Below are positions 35,601-43,791 of a DNA stretch of 64,000 nucleotides, piece by piece. The stretch lies in the NCBI RefSeq assembly GCF_943193215.1, contig NZ_CALPDH010000016.1:1-64000 (forward strand). The letters run 5' to 3'. Position 1 is the stretch's first letter; each line of letters opens with the position of its first letter. The notes under the pieces were generated by a model that saw only the letters and a list, made by a program, of their open reading frames with translations, was not told the origin of the DNA and ran no database searches. This DNA comes from Acetatifactor aquisgranensis (GTDB taxonomy: Bacteria; Bacillota; Clostridia; Lachnospirales; Lachnospiraceae). The position numbers and the translations under genes are program-made.

Positions 35601-36638
35601 TCAGGACACTTCCCGGTAGAACAGCTTCAGAATGATGGGCATCAGCGCTTCCTGGTTCACATGGAATTCATCGTACACCTCTGTCATCACCGCCTGGCCG
35701 GGCACTACATAAAAGTCCTCTTCCGCCAGGCTTTCCATCTCCAGCGCATCCAGAGCCACTTTCAGATATTCCTCTTTTCCCATATCCGTCACCATATGCT
35801 GCTCTATCAGGCCCAGCATATCCGTGACAATTGTGCTGTTCCTGGCCGCCTGGCCTTTCACTATGCCGAAGAACTGCATGATGTACTCCTGCTGCCTGGA
35901 CATTCTAAAGATGGCCGAATGGGTCTCTTCGATGTCACGGTAACGGACAAAGGCTTCTGCCTGCTCCCCATGCAGGGTCACGGTAGCGCCTTCTATGAAA
36001 GCAGCATCTTTCTTCTCCATGCCTGCGGAGGGCACTGTCACTGTCACTCCGCCTACGCTGTCGTTGAGTATGTTGATCACCTCAATGTTAGCCGCGATAT
36101 AATGGTCTATATCCAATCCGCATAGCAGATTCGATACAGCCTCCATGGTCAGCTCACAGCTTTTCTCCCGGCCGTCACCATAGGCGTAAGCCAATGTCAG
36201 GTGCTGGATATCTTTCCCCAGCACATTGCCGCTCAAGTCGGTCATGGTAATCTCTGTCATGGAGTCTCTGGGCACCATCAGAATCTTCAAAGTGTTCCTG
36301 GCCGTATCCTGGGCTATGACGAAAATTCCGTCCGCCTGTCCGCCCATAGTGGGAATCGTAGTGCCCTCCATGGTCCCTTTCCGGTCCACGCCCATGCAGA
36401 GGATGGCTTTCACATGGGTGTTGCGGCGATATGTCTTCCCATCGTATTCCACAGTCGCGCTCTGAAACAGCACGCTGCTTTCCGCCTGCGTGTAGACCCG
36501 CTCTGCGATCTGTGCTTCCGTCTCTTTCCGAAGCCTGTAGAGCCGAACCGTCTTATAGCCAAAGGCTGCCACACACAGCAAGGCCACCGCCAGCAGATAC
36601 CAGATTTTTCGGTTTCTGCGCTTTCTTTTACGGCTCAT
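35601..36638 (-). CDS. LytR-CpsA-Psr (LCP) family glycopolymer transferase
   Basis: About 345 residues: a short basic cytoplasmic tail, one membrane helix (about residues 12-30) and an extracellular LCP domain with MVPRDSMTEI (conserved Arg), LTLAYAYGDG, VGGVTVTVP and AFVRYRDIEE. LCP enzymes move undecaprenyl-linked polymers onto peptidoglycan, so this one probably attaches the capsule to the cell wall. The start at 36638 is chosen for GGAGACCCCT upstream; the ATG at 36659 lies inside the kinase gene without a good site. It overlaps the kinase stop by 11 bases. Confidence 0.88.
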   Translation of the reverse strand: MSRKRKRRNRKIWYLLAVALLCVAAFGYKTVRLYRLRKETEAQIAERVYTQAESSVLFQSATVEYDGKTYRRNTHVKAILCMGVDRKGTMEGTTIPTMGGQADGIFVIAQDTARNTLKILMVPRDSMTEITMTDLSGNVLGKDIQHLTLAYAYGDGREKSCELTMEAVSNLLCGLDIDHYIAANIEVINILNDSVGGVTVTVPSAGMEKKDAAFIEGATVTLHGEQAEAFVRYRDIEETHSAIFRMSRQQEYIMQFFGIVKGQAARNSTIVTDMLGLIEQHMVTDMGKEEYLKVALDALEMESLAEEDFYVVPGQAVMTEVYDEFHVNQEALMPIILKLFYREVS

Positions 36639-37473
36639 AGGGGTCTCCTGCTTTGCCATGATCGTTCAGATTCCAGTACTCGATATCATGTCCGGACTTT
36701 TTCGAAATGCTCTGCTTTTGATTTACAGGAGCATTTTTCTCTTTTTTGGCCCCTTTCCCTTTCTTTTCAGATTTCTCATATCGTCCATATTTCTCATATC
36801 TGCCATATTTTCCATATTTACCGTAATAACCTTTTTCATGGGCGTCTACCTTGTTCAGTACCGCCCCCAGGATGCGGCATCCTGTCTTCTCCAGCTGGCT
36901 CTTCACCTTTTGCTCCAGATGGTAGCTGATAGCGCCGCTTTCTATCACAATCACTGCTCCATCGCAATATCTGGCTACTATGGCGCCGTCCGTCAGGCTG
37001 CCCATAGGCGGAGTGTCCACGATTATGTAGTCGTAGGAAAGTTTTAATGCTTCGAACATCTGCCCACAGAGTTCTTCCTCCAGCAGTTCCGCCGGATTCG
37101 GGGAAAAGGGCCCCGCAAAAATCAGGTTCAGATTCTCCTCATTGGTTTCAAAAATAATATCTTTCAATACCCTCTGTCCGCTCAGATACTGGGACAGACC
37201 ATCCACCTCCCCTTTCACCTCGCAGTGGCTTAAGAGAACGGATTTGCGGATATCTGCGTCCACGAGCACAGTCTTCTTTCCAATCTGCGCCAGGGATCTG
37301 GCTATGGAGAGGGATATATTGCTCTTGCCCTCGTCCGGCATGGAACTGGTGAACATGATTACTCTGACATTTCTGCCGCTGAACTGAAGGTTCGTCCGCA
37401 AAGTCCTGATAGCTTCGTCATATGCATAGTCATCCTCTGCCTTTTTAAGCAGCATCAGCTGGCTGACACTCAT
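36628..37473 (-). CDS. CpsD/CapB-like bacterial tyrosine kinase
   Basis: A 281-residue BY-kinase. Walker A lies in SSMPDEGKSN (residues 43-52), Walker A' in VLVDADIR (69-76) and Walker B in IIVDTPP (150-156). The C-terminal tail is unusual: seven tyrosines in residues 216-232 in a Y-x-x repeat (GKYGKYGRYEKYGRYEK), followed by a lysine-rich tail. In the family, the tyrosine cluster is autophosphorylated and controls interaction with the CpsC-like partner and polymer length. It overlaps the CpsC-like gene by four bases and the LCP gene by 11. Confidence 0.92.
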   Translation of the reverse strand: MSVSQLMLLKKAEDDYAYDEAIRTLRTNLQFSGRNVRVIMFTSSMPDEGKSNISLSIARSLAQIGKKTVLVDADIRKSVLLSHCEVKGEVDGLSQYLSGQRVLKDIIFETNEENLNLIFAGPFSPNPAELLEEELCGQMFEALKLSYDYIIVDTPPMGSLTDGAIVARYCDGAVIVIESGAISYHLEQKVKSQLEKTGCRILGAVLNKVDAHEKGYYGKYGKYGRYEKYGRYEKSEKKGKGAKKEKNAPVNQKQSISKKSGHDIEYWNLNDHGKAGDPYEP

Positions 37474-38228
37474 TTCTTTGCTCCTTTCTTCCGCGCCTTT
37501 CGGGAGGCTTTTCTTTTTTTGCTTTCTTTTGTCTTTGCCCTTTCAGGTACAATGGCCAGTACGCTAAGACCCAGGTACCGTTCAACATCTTCCTCTGTCT
37601 GGACAGTGTCATCCATAAGGAACCTTACCGTAATCACACCACAGACCAGCACTATTCCGAACATGGCCCCCAACAGAGTATTCCTCTTATTATTAGGGCT
37701 TACAGGAATGAAATTCACTTCGCCGTCCTCAATGATTTTCGGCGGAACCATTTCCATGATATCTCCAATATAATCGGAAGCGGTGGCTGCCACCTGATTC
37801 ACAATCTCCTTTGCCAGCACAGGATCCGGATCCGTCACTGTCAGCGTCATGATTCTCTCTGAGCTGTCCGAGATGGAAATCTTGCTCCGCAGCTGTCTGT
37901 AGCTCATATCCAGTCCCAAACGGTCAATGACCTCCTGCAGCAGAGGCCTTGTGCCAATGATTACTTTATAGTCTTCGCTCAATTGGCTGCCAATCTGCAA
38001 ATCCGCCAACGAAGTCAGCGTGGTCTCCTTTGATAAAACATAGAGCATAGCCGAGGAAGTATACTGCGGTATCAATACGAACTTGCTGTATGCGCCTGCC
38101 AGGCTCCCGCAAACCACAGCAGCCAGCAGAATCAGCCACAGCCTGTGACGGAACGCCAGCAGCAGCCCCAGCAAATCTATTTCAATATCATCGTCCTTTT
38201 TGGTAATCTGACTTTGTTCCTTTGCCAT
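37470..38228 (-). CDS. CpsC/Wzz-like chain-length determinant protein
   Basis: A 252-residue polysaccharide co-polymerase: IEIDLLGLLLAFRHRLWLILLAAVV gives the first membrane helix (about residues 30-50), an extracytoplasmic domain follows, a second helix lies at about 188-205, and a basic cytoplasmic tail completes it. The usual NNKRNTLLGAMFG segment precedes helix 2. It activates the CpsD-like kinase encoded just downstream and sets polymer length. It is 5 bases after the CpsB-like gene. Confidence 0.9.
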   Translation of the reverse strand: MAKEQSQITKKDDDIEIDLLGLLLAFRHRLWLILLAAVVCGSLAGAYSKFVLIPQYTSSAMLYVLSKETTLTSLADLQIGSQLSEDYKVIIGTRPLLQEVIDRLGLDMSYRQLRSKISISDSSERIMTLTVTDPDPVLAKEIVNQVAATASDYIGDIMEMVPPKIIEDGEVNFIPVSPNNKRNTLLGAMFGIVLVCGVITVRFLMDDTVQTEEDVERYLGLSVLAIVPERAKTKESKKRKASRKARKKGAKK

Positions 38229-38233
38229 TTTAC

Positions 38234-38965
38234 TTATGTATCCTTTCCTTTATTTGCCGCATGTAACATATGCAGCGGGTTATCCCTCGTCATTTCCTCC
38301 AGCAATGTCCCATCCACATGCCGTCCTGCCCACTCCATGGCTCCGGCTATGTCCGGAGGCCTGTAATCCATCCGATGCATATCCGTTCCCAGATAATGTA
38401 TCCTGCCCTCCAGCACCTGTCTGCGGCACCAGCGCACATCTGATTGGAACCGTCTGCCCTGGAGGCTCCCATAGTTCATCTGAAACAGACACCCGCTTCC
38501 CTCCAGATCCCTTAGATTCTCCTCTTTCCGCAGGCAGTCATACCGTTCCATATGGGCCAGTATAGGCAGATATCCCACCGTGACCAACCGGCGGATTCCC
38601 CGGTACAGGCTGCCATAGGACACATCTGTGGCAAACTCCACAAGGACATATCTGCTGTCTGCCATGGTGAGGAGTTCTCCTGCTTTCAGTTTTTCCGGTA
38701 CCTCTTCGTGAAAGAAAATCTCCTGTCCCAGATACAGGGTAAAATCCGGATACCGTCTCCTGAATTCTTTTTCCACCTCAGCAGCCAGTTCCCGGAGCAT
38801 GTCCGGTTTTAGCCGCGCAAAATCATGGGGCGTGGCAACGACACCGATGATTCCCTGGGACACCGCTCTCTCCAGCAGACTGCAGGACTCTTCCAGGTTC
38901 GCAGCCCCGTCATCTATGCCCGGCAGGATATGCGCGTGCACATCGATTATCTTTCTCTGTTCCAT
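38234..38965 (-). CDS. CpsB/YwqE-like PHP-family tyrosine phosphatase
   Basis: A 243-residue metal-dependent phosphatase: DVHAHILPGIDDGA at the N-terminus, ATPHDF, LGQEIFFHEE, ILAHMERY and a late GTDMHRM give the metal-binding His/Asp set of the PHP fold. It dephosphorylates the tyrosine tail of the CpsD-like kinase. It is the first gene of the 36-gene operon; its ATG follows AAGGAAC at a relaxed distance. Transcription probably depends on the invertible segment that begins 65 bases upstream. Confidence 0.92.
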   Translation of the reverse strand: MEQRKIIDVHAHILPGIDDGAANLEESCSLLERAVSQGIIGVVATPHDFARLKPDMLRELAAEVEKEFRRRYPDFTLYLGQEIFFHEEVPEKLKAGELLTMADSRYVLVEFATDVSYGSLYRGIRRLVTVGYLPILAHMERYDCLRKEENLRDLEGSGCLFQMNYGSLQGRRFQSDVRWCRRQVLEGRIHYLGTDMHRMDYRPPDIAGAMEWAGRHVDGTLLEEMTRDNPLHMLHAANKGKDT

Positions 38966-39004
38966 GCCCTTGTTCCTTTTTTATATTTTCATTATTTATG
39001 TAGA

Positions 39005-39030
39005 GAAAAGACACAAACTCATCATTTTGT
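39005..39030. repeat. Inverted repeat, operon-proximal copy (IRL)
   Basis: A 26-base sequence that matches the reverse complement of 39304-39329 at 24 of 26 positions (mismatches at bases 8 and 14 of the repeat). The last 12 bases, ending CATCATTTTGT, are identical. Its arms are partly palindromic around the CATC core, as expected of a tyrosine-recombinase crossover site. It lies 39 bases upstream of the CpsB-like start codon. Confidence 0.88.
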
Positions 39031-39303
39031 TGCATTTGTTCAAAGAGATGGCGAAAGGATGTCGAAAAATACAGAAAACAGCTAATAATGACAATTACGT
39101 ATGTCTAAATATGTGCAGACCAAAAAGACCGTCGGAAAAATCTTGTTCCACGGTTTGTCAATATCACTATAGGTTCCTTTTCAAGAAAGAAGGAATGAAA
39201 GCATATTGCGAATTGAAAACTTGAAAAAACTATTATGACGTGATATAGTGGTAAAGTATGGGATTGTGAGCACAGATTGAGTTTGAACTGATGCCGAAAA
39301 GAT
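39031..39303. other. Putative invertible promoter segment
   Basis: A 273-base AT-rich, gene-free segment between the two inverted 26-base repeats. It contains one good promoter on the plus strand (39221-39249) and no comparably good promoter toward the capsule operon. The recombinase gene lies just outside. Inversion would move the -10 box to about 39085-39090 on the minus strand, some 120 bases before the CpsB-like start. The segment also has two GATGNCGAAA copies (39049 and 39059 areas) whose role is unclear. Inversion is inferred from structure, not seen. Confidence 0.78.
39221..39249 (+). promoter_or_regulatory. Extended -10 promoter inside the invertible segment, facing away from capsule genes
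   Basis: TTGAAA (39221-39226), a 17-base spacer and TATAGT (39244-39249), with TG one base before the -10 box (extended -10). In this orientation transcription runs into the outer repeat and antisense into the 3' end of the recombinase gene. No gene lies downstream in the sense direction, which is what an OFF-state phase switch would look like. Confidence 0.72.
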
Positions 39304-39334
39304 ACAAAATGATGATTTTGTATCTTTTCGGCAT
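39291..39334. repeat. Perfect 20-bp palindrome containing the outer inverted repeat (IRR)
   Basis: Arms 39291-39310 and 39315-39334 are perfectly complementary around GATG. The 26 bases at 39304-39329 within it are the reverse complement (24/26) of the inner repeat at 39005-39030. No T-tract follows on either strand, so a terminator role is weaker than a recombination-site role. Its outer edge is one base from the recombinase stop codon. Confidence 0.85.
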
Positions 39335-39335
39335 A

Positions 39336-40178
39336 TCAACTGACAAGCCCCAGTCGGTTCATCTGCTGCGCGTACATCTCGCCCGTGGTAATCAGATAGA
39401 TTCTTGTAGTATCAATACTGCTATGGCCCAGGACATCTGCCAGCCGCACAACATCCTTATACACCTTATAGAAAGTTCTGGCAAATAAATGGCGCAGATT
39501 ATGCGGAAACACCTTAGATGGCAGAACGTCGGCTTTCCTGCACAGATTTTTCATCTCTTTCCAAATCTGACATCTGCCCAGGCTCTTTCCGTTTCTGGTG
39601 AGAAATATTTCACCCGCTGTGATTTTTCTTTTTTTCATATAGGTTCTGAGTTTTCCGCAGAGCTTGCCAGGAAGGATAATCGTCCGAATCTTCCCTTTTA
39701 GAAAAATATCCGCCCGCCCTTTCCGGACAGCCTCAGCTGTAATATACTTCACCTCGGACACTCTGATACCCGTAGCACAGATGGTCTCCAGCAGCAGCTT
39801 CAGCCTCGTATTGCCCAGGTTCTGTGCCGTTGCCAGCAATTTCTCGTATTCCTCTCTGCTAAGCTCCCTGTCCAGATTCCGGAATATCCTGCGCTGAATC
39901 CTCAGGAATTTTACGCGGCACTCCTGCCATCCCATGAAGCCCAAAAAGCGGTTCAGCGATGAGAGCATGGTATTCACGGTAACTGCCGCATATCCTTTGG
40001 ACATCAGATGCTCTTTCCATCCTGCCGCTGCTGCCTTATCCAGCGCCCTCTCCCCCAGCCATGTCCGAAAAGCCAGTACATCCCGTATATATTTCTGCAC
40101 TGTTCCGTCTGAAAGCTCCTCAGCAATCAGGCATGTCCTGTAATCCGTAATCTTATCTTCTGTAATTCGATATGCCAT
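39336..40178 (-). CDS. Tyrosine recombinase (probable DNA invertase for capsule switch)
   Basis: A 280-residue XerC/D-like recombinase with an N-terminal SAM-like core-binding domain (about 1-95) and a catalytic domain carrying the full set: R139 (ATGIRVSEV), K161/K163 (LKGKIR), H226 and R229 (PHNLRH), H252 (LGHSS) and nucleophile Y261 (RIYL). The start has GAGG 7 bases upstream. Single recombinases of this type adjacent to surface-polysaccharide loci are known to flip promoters in gut bacteria. The paired inverted repeats next to its 3' end are the obvious substrate. It is not part of a phage or transposon in this window. Confidence 0.9.
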   Translation of the reverse strand: MAYRITEDKITDYRTCLIAEELSDGTVQKYIRDVLAFRTWLGERALDKAAAAGWKEHLMSKGYAAVTVNTMLSSLNRFLGFMGWQECRVKFLRIQRRIFRNLDRELSREEYEKLLATAQNLGNTRLKLLLETICATGIRVSEVKYITAEAVRKGRADIFLKGKIRTIILPGKLCGKLRTYMKKRKITAGEIFLTRNGKSLGRCQIWKEMKNLCRKADVLPSKVFPHNLRHLFARTFYKVYKDVVRLADVLGHSSIDTTRIYLITTGEMYAQQMNRLGLVS

Positions 40179-40277
40179 ACCGTTTCCTCTCTTCCTTTGT
40201 ATTTGGAAAATATCCTGATACCTGCCCTGCCTTTACAGCTTAGATCCAGTTTATAATAAAAAAAGCTCTTCGGCAAG

Positions 40278-40306
40278 TTGCATTTCCCTTTCCTTTCGGT
40301 TAAACT
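40278..40306 (+). promoter_or_regulatory. Likely promoter for oligoendopeptidase F
   Basis: TTGCAT (40278-40283), 17-base spacer, TAAACT (40301-40306), 31 bases before the start codon. The 159-base divergent gap also holds TATAAA-like sequence on the minus strand that could serve the recombinase gene, but its -35 spacing is poor. Confidence 0.5.
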
Positions 40307-40337
40307 AAAAGGAAGCTTTAAAAAGGAGGAGCCACAC

Positions 40338-42134
40338 ATGGAACTGAAATCACGTAAGGACATCCCGGCGGAGCTGACCTGGGATCTGTCCTCCATCTAT
40401 GCCACGGAAGAAGAAATGTACGCCGATGTGGAAAAGCTGAAAAGCTTAAGCGCCCGCATGGCAGAAGATTACAAGGGTAATCTGAACGACCCCCGGACCA
40501 TAGGCGCCTGCCTGGACGACCTGAGGGAGCTGAATCGCCTGCTCACCCTGACCGGCACCTACTGCTCCCTGGCGGTCTCGGTGGACTATTACGACACCTA
40601 CAATCAGGAGCGCAATGATAAACTAAGCCGTCTGGCAGCCGAAATCTCCAGCGCCTTAAGCTTCATCGACAGCGAAATCATCGAGCAGGACGAAAGCACG
40701 CTGCAGGAGGCCGTACGGTTGGCCACGGACAACAGGCACTATCTGGAGGATATCCTGAGGAACAAGCCTCATCAGCTGCACCCAGAGACGGAACGCGCTC
40801 TCGCGGCCCTCTCCCAGAGCCTGTACGCCCCTTACCAGATTTACAACATGGCCAAGCTGGCGGACATGAAGTTCGATTCCTTTACGGCCGCCGGAAAGGA
40901 ATACCCTCTGGGCTACTCCCTTTTCGAGGACGACTATGAATATGAGAAAAATGCGGAAGTGCGCCGCACCGCTTTTGCCGCTTTCTCCAAAAAAATACGG
41001 GAATACGAGAACGTGACGGCAGCCGCCTACAACACCCAGGTACAGACCGAGAAGACCATGGCCACCCTGCGGGGCTTCGACTCCGTTTTCGACAGCCTGC
41101 TCTTCGGTCAGAAAGTCACAAGGGAACTGTACAACCGCCAGATTGACCTGATCACAGAGCAACTTGCGCCCCATATGCGCAGATACGCCCGCCTGCTGAA
41201 AAAGATTCACGGCCTGGACAAAATGACCTTCGCAGACTTAAAAATCGCCATCGACCCGGAATATGACCCCAAAGTCACCATCGAGGAATCCAGGGCTTAC
41301 ATAGAAAAAGGCCTCTCTATTCTGGGGGAGGATTACGTGGAGATGGTGCGGACAGCCTACAGGGACCGCTGGGTGGACTTCGCCCAGAATGCGGGAAAAT
41401 CCACCGGCGGCTTCTGCGCAAGCCCCTATGGGAAGAATTCTTTCATCCTGCTCTCCTGGAACAACCGCATGGCTGACGTCTTCACACTGGCCCATGAACT
41501 GGGACATGCTGGACATTTCAAATCCTGCAACAGCACCCAGTCCATCTTCGACACCAATGTATCCACTTATTTCGTGGAGGCGCCCTCTACCATGAATGAG
41601 CTGCTCATGGCCCATTACCTGCTGAAGACGAATCCCGACAGGAGATTCCGCCGCTGGGTGCTGTCCTGCATGATAAGCAATACATATTATCACAATTTCG
41701 TCACTCATTTGATGGAAGCCGCCTATCAGAGGGAAGTCTACAAAATCGTGGACGAGGGCGGCAGTGTCAATGCGGAAGTCCTGAACCGCCTGATGAAAGA
41801 GACCCTGGAGAAGTTCTGGGGCGAGGATGTGGAGATTGACGATGACGCAGCCCACACCTGGATGCGCCAGCCTCATTACTATATGGGCCTGTATTCCTAC
41901 ACCTACAGCGCGGGGCTTACAGTTGCTACGCAAGCGTGCAGGCGAATCGAGTCCGAGGGACAGCCCGCGGTGGAAGACTGGAAGAAAGTCCTTGCGGCCG
42001 GAAGTACCTTAGATCCCATCGGCCTGGCGAAACTGGCCGGAATCGATATCACCACCGATGGCCCGCTTCTGGACACCATCGCCTATATCGGCGAAATCAT
42101 TGCGGAAATCGAGCAGCTGACGAATGAACTGTAG
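40338..42134 (+). CDS. pepF: Oligoendopeptidase F (M3B metallopeptidase)
   Basis: A 598-residue zinc peptidase. The HEXXH site is in TLAHELGHAGHF (about residue 388), and MNELLMAHYLL further on supplies the third zinc ligand region; the N-terminal MELKSRKDIPAELTWDLSSIY opening is typical of PepF. It cleaves oligopeptides of roughly 7-17 residues in the cytoplasm. The start at 40338 has AGGAGG just upstream; a longer in-frame reading has no site. Its GC-rich coding contrasts with the AT-rich capsule core. It is monocistronic, ending at a terminator. Confidence 0.95.
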   Translation: MELKSRKDIPAELTWDLSSIYATEEEMYADVEKLKSLSARMAEDYKGNLNDPRTIGACLDDLRELNRLLTLTGTYCSLAVSVDYYDTYNQERNDKLSRLAAEISSALSFIDSEIIEQDESTLQEAVRLATDNRHYLEDILRNKPHQLHPETERALAALSQSLYAPYQIYNMAKLADMKFDSFTAAGKEYPLGYSLFEDDYEYEKNAEVRRTAFAAFSKKIREYENVTAAAYNTQVQTEKTMATLRGFDSVFDSLLFGQKVTRELYNRQIDLITEQLAPHMRRYARLLKKIHGLDKMTFADLKIAIDPEYDPKVTIEESRAYIEKGLSILGEDYVEMVRTAYRDRWVDFAQNAGKSTGGFCASPYGKNSFILLSWNNRMADVFTLAHELGHAGHFKSCNSTQSIFDTNVSTYFVEAPSTMNELLMAHYLLKTNPDRRFRRWVLSCMISNTYYHNFVTHLMEAAYQREVYKIVDEGGSVNAEVLNRLMKETLEKFWGEDVEIDDDAAHTWMRQPHYYMGLYSYTYSAGLTVATQACRRIESEGQPAVEDWKKVLAAGSTLDPIGLAKLAGIDITTDGPLLDTIAYIGEIIAEIEQLTNEL

Positions 42135-42193
42135 GACTGGCAGACATCTGACAAGCTTTTTCGGGGCAGAATAAAGACTTTGCACTAACCGGC

Positions 42194-42241
42194 AGCCCCC
42201 ACGGCAGATGTAGCGCAAAATCTGCTGTGGGGGCTGTTTTA
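42194..42241 (+). terminator. Intrinsic terminator after pepF
   Basis: A 16-base stem (arms 42194-42209 and 42220-42235, one mismatch) with a 10-base loop, followed by GTTTTA. It lies 60 bases after the pepF stop and may also stop convergent transcription. Confidence 0.75.
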
Positions 42242-42251
42242 TGGGGCTTTC

Positions 42252-43619
42252 TCACTTTTCCAGCAATTTTCTGGCCACGTACACGCCGCTGGCGGAGGCG
42301 TGGGACAGGGAGTGGGTCACGCCGCTGCCGTCGCCGATGATGTAGAGACCTTTGTGCCTGGATTCCAGATTTTTATCCAGTTCCACTTCCATATTATAGA
42401 ATTTCACCTCCACGCCGTAGAGCAGGGTATCATCGTTGGCCGTGCCCGGCGCGATCTTGTCCAGGGCGTAGATCATTTCAATGATGCCGTCCAGGATGCG
42501 CTTGGGCAGCACCAGGCTCAGGTCTCCCGGCGTGGCCGCCAGGGTAGGCGCAACTAACCCTTCTTCGATGCGGTTGGCATTGCTGCGCCGTCCTCTGACC
42601 AGATCCCCGAACCGCTGGACGATGACTCCGCCGCCCAGCATATTGGAGAGCCTGGCGATGCTCTCGCCGTATCCGTTGCTGTCCTTGAAAGGCTCGGAGA
42701 AATGTTTTGCCACCAGTAGGGCGAAATTAGTGTTCTCCGTGCGCTTCTCGGGGCTCTCGAAGCTGTGGCCGTTGACGGTGACGATGCCGTTGGTGTTCTC
42801 ATTGACTACGATGCCGTAGGGATTCATACAGAACGTGCGCACATTATCCTCGAACTTCTCCGTCCTGTATACAATCTTGCTCTCGTAGAGTTCATCCGTC
42901 AGGTGGGAGAATATCACCGCGGGCAGCTCTACCCGGACGCCGATGTCCACCCGGTTGGACTTGGTGGGGATTTCCAGTTCCTCACAGATTTTCTCCATCC
43001 ATTTGCTGCCGCTGCGCCCTACGGATACGATGCATTTCTCGCAGAAATAGGACTGGTCTTTGCACTTTATCTCATAGCCGCCCCCGGCCAGGGCGATGGA
43101 TTCCACAGGCGTGTCGAAATGAAACTCCACCTTTTCCCGCAGTTCGGCATAGAGGTTCTCCAGCACCACGAAATTGATGTCCGTCCCCAGATGGCGCACA
43201 GAGGCGTCCAGAAGCTTTAATTTGTTCTGCATACAGATTTTCTTGAACCGGGTCCCGGCGGTAGAGTATTTCTTCGTCCCCTCGCCGCCATACTCCATGT
43301 TGATGGCATCCACGTATTCCATCAACTCGATAGCCTGCTTTTTTCCGATGTATTCATGGAGGGTGCCTCCGAAATCATTGGTGATATTGTATTTTCCGTC
43401 GGAAAACGCACCCGCGCCGCCGAATCCGCTCATGATAGAGCAGGACTTGCAGCCGATGCAGCTCTTCACCCTGTCCCCGTCAATGGGGCAGCGGCGCTTC
43501 TCCAGGGCATGTCCCGCCTCAAAGACCGCTATCTCCAGCCCCGGGTTTTTCTTTGACAGCTCATACGCCGAGAAAATACCTCCCGGCCCGGCCCCTACAA
43601 TGATGATATCGTATTGCAT
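42252..43619 (-). CDS. FAD-dependent oxidoreductase (COG2509 type)
   Basis: A 455-residue flavoprotein starting YDIIIVGAGPGGIFSAYEL (dinucleotide-binding GxGxxG). A cysteine-rich stretch CPIDGDRVKSCIGCKSCSIMSGFGG (about residues 43-67) is characteristic of the uncharacterised FAD dehydrogenase family COG2509. A second FAD contact, GLYIIGDGSG, is near the C-terminus with SHASASGVYVA. Physiological substrate is unknown. It converges on pepF and has its own upstream region of 172 bases that also contains the terminator of the next gene. Confidence 0.85.
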   Translation of the reverse strand: MQYDIIIVGAGPGGIFSAYELSKKNPGLEIAVFEAGHALEKRRCPIDGDRVKSCIGCKSCSIMSGFGGAGAFSDGKYNITNDFGGTLHEYIGKKQAIELMEYVDAINMEYGGEGTKKYSTAGTRFKKICMQNKLKLLDASVRHLGTDINFVVLENLYAELREKVEFHFDTPVESIALAGGGYEIKCKDQSYFCEKCIVSVGRSGSKWMEKICEELEIPTKSNRVDIGVRVELPAVIFSHLTDELYESKIVYRTEKFEDNVRTFCMNPYGIVVNENTNGIVTVNGHSFESPEKRTENTNFALLVAKHFSEPFKDSNGYGESIARLSNMLGGGVIVQRFGDLVRGRRSNANRIEEGLVAPTLAATPGDLSLVLPKRILDGIIEMIYALDKIAPGTANDDTLLYGVEVKFYNMEVELDKNLESRHKGLYIIGDGSGVTHSLSHASASGVYVARKLLEK

Positions 43620-43731
43620 CCTGATCTCCTTTCCTGTAAAACATGCTCTCTTTTGTATTATAATACCTTTTCCGCCTGTTTACAACTCTTCTGAACCGTC
43701 GATAGCCTGAATCTCCGCGGTCAGGGCGGCA

Positions 43732-43777
43732 AAAAAGACGGTTCTTGGCAGATTTTCTCCCGCAGAACCGTCTTTTT
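43732..43777 (-). terminator. Intrinsic terminator
   Basis: Arms at 43732-43745 and 43764-43777 (AGAACCGTC / GACGGTTCT plus flanking A/T pairs) with an 18-base loop. On the minus strand the stem is followed by TTTTTT, so it ends the transcript of the gene at 43792-44445; the symmetric A/T flanks could make it bidirectional. Confidence 0.78.
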
Positions 43778-43791
43778 CTATAGAAATACAC

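Noticed and set aside
39131..39161. TTGACA on the minus strand as a fixed promoter for the capsule operon
   Set aside because: The -35 box is good, but 16-18 bases on there is only TTTCCG-like sequence and no acceptable -10.
39291..39334. Palindrome as an intrinsic terminator of the recombinase gene
   Set aside because: Neither strand has a T-tract after the stem, and half of it recurs as an inverted repeat 273 bases away, which a terminator would not explain.
39336..40178. Integrase of a prophage or integrative element
   Set aside because: No other phage or conjugation gene, no tRNA attachment site, and the paired inverted repeats next door give a better explanation.
40656..41933. Minus-strand open frames of 184 and 231 residues inside pepF
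   Set aside because: Mirror frames of the conserved M3 peptidase; no family signal or ribosome binding site.
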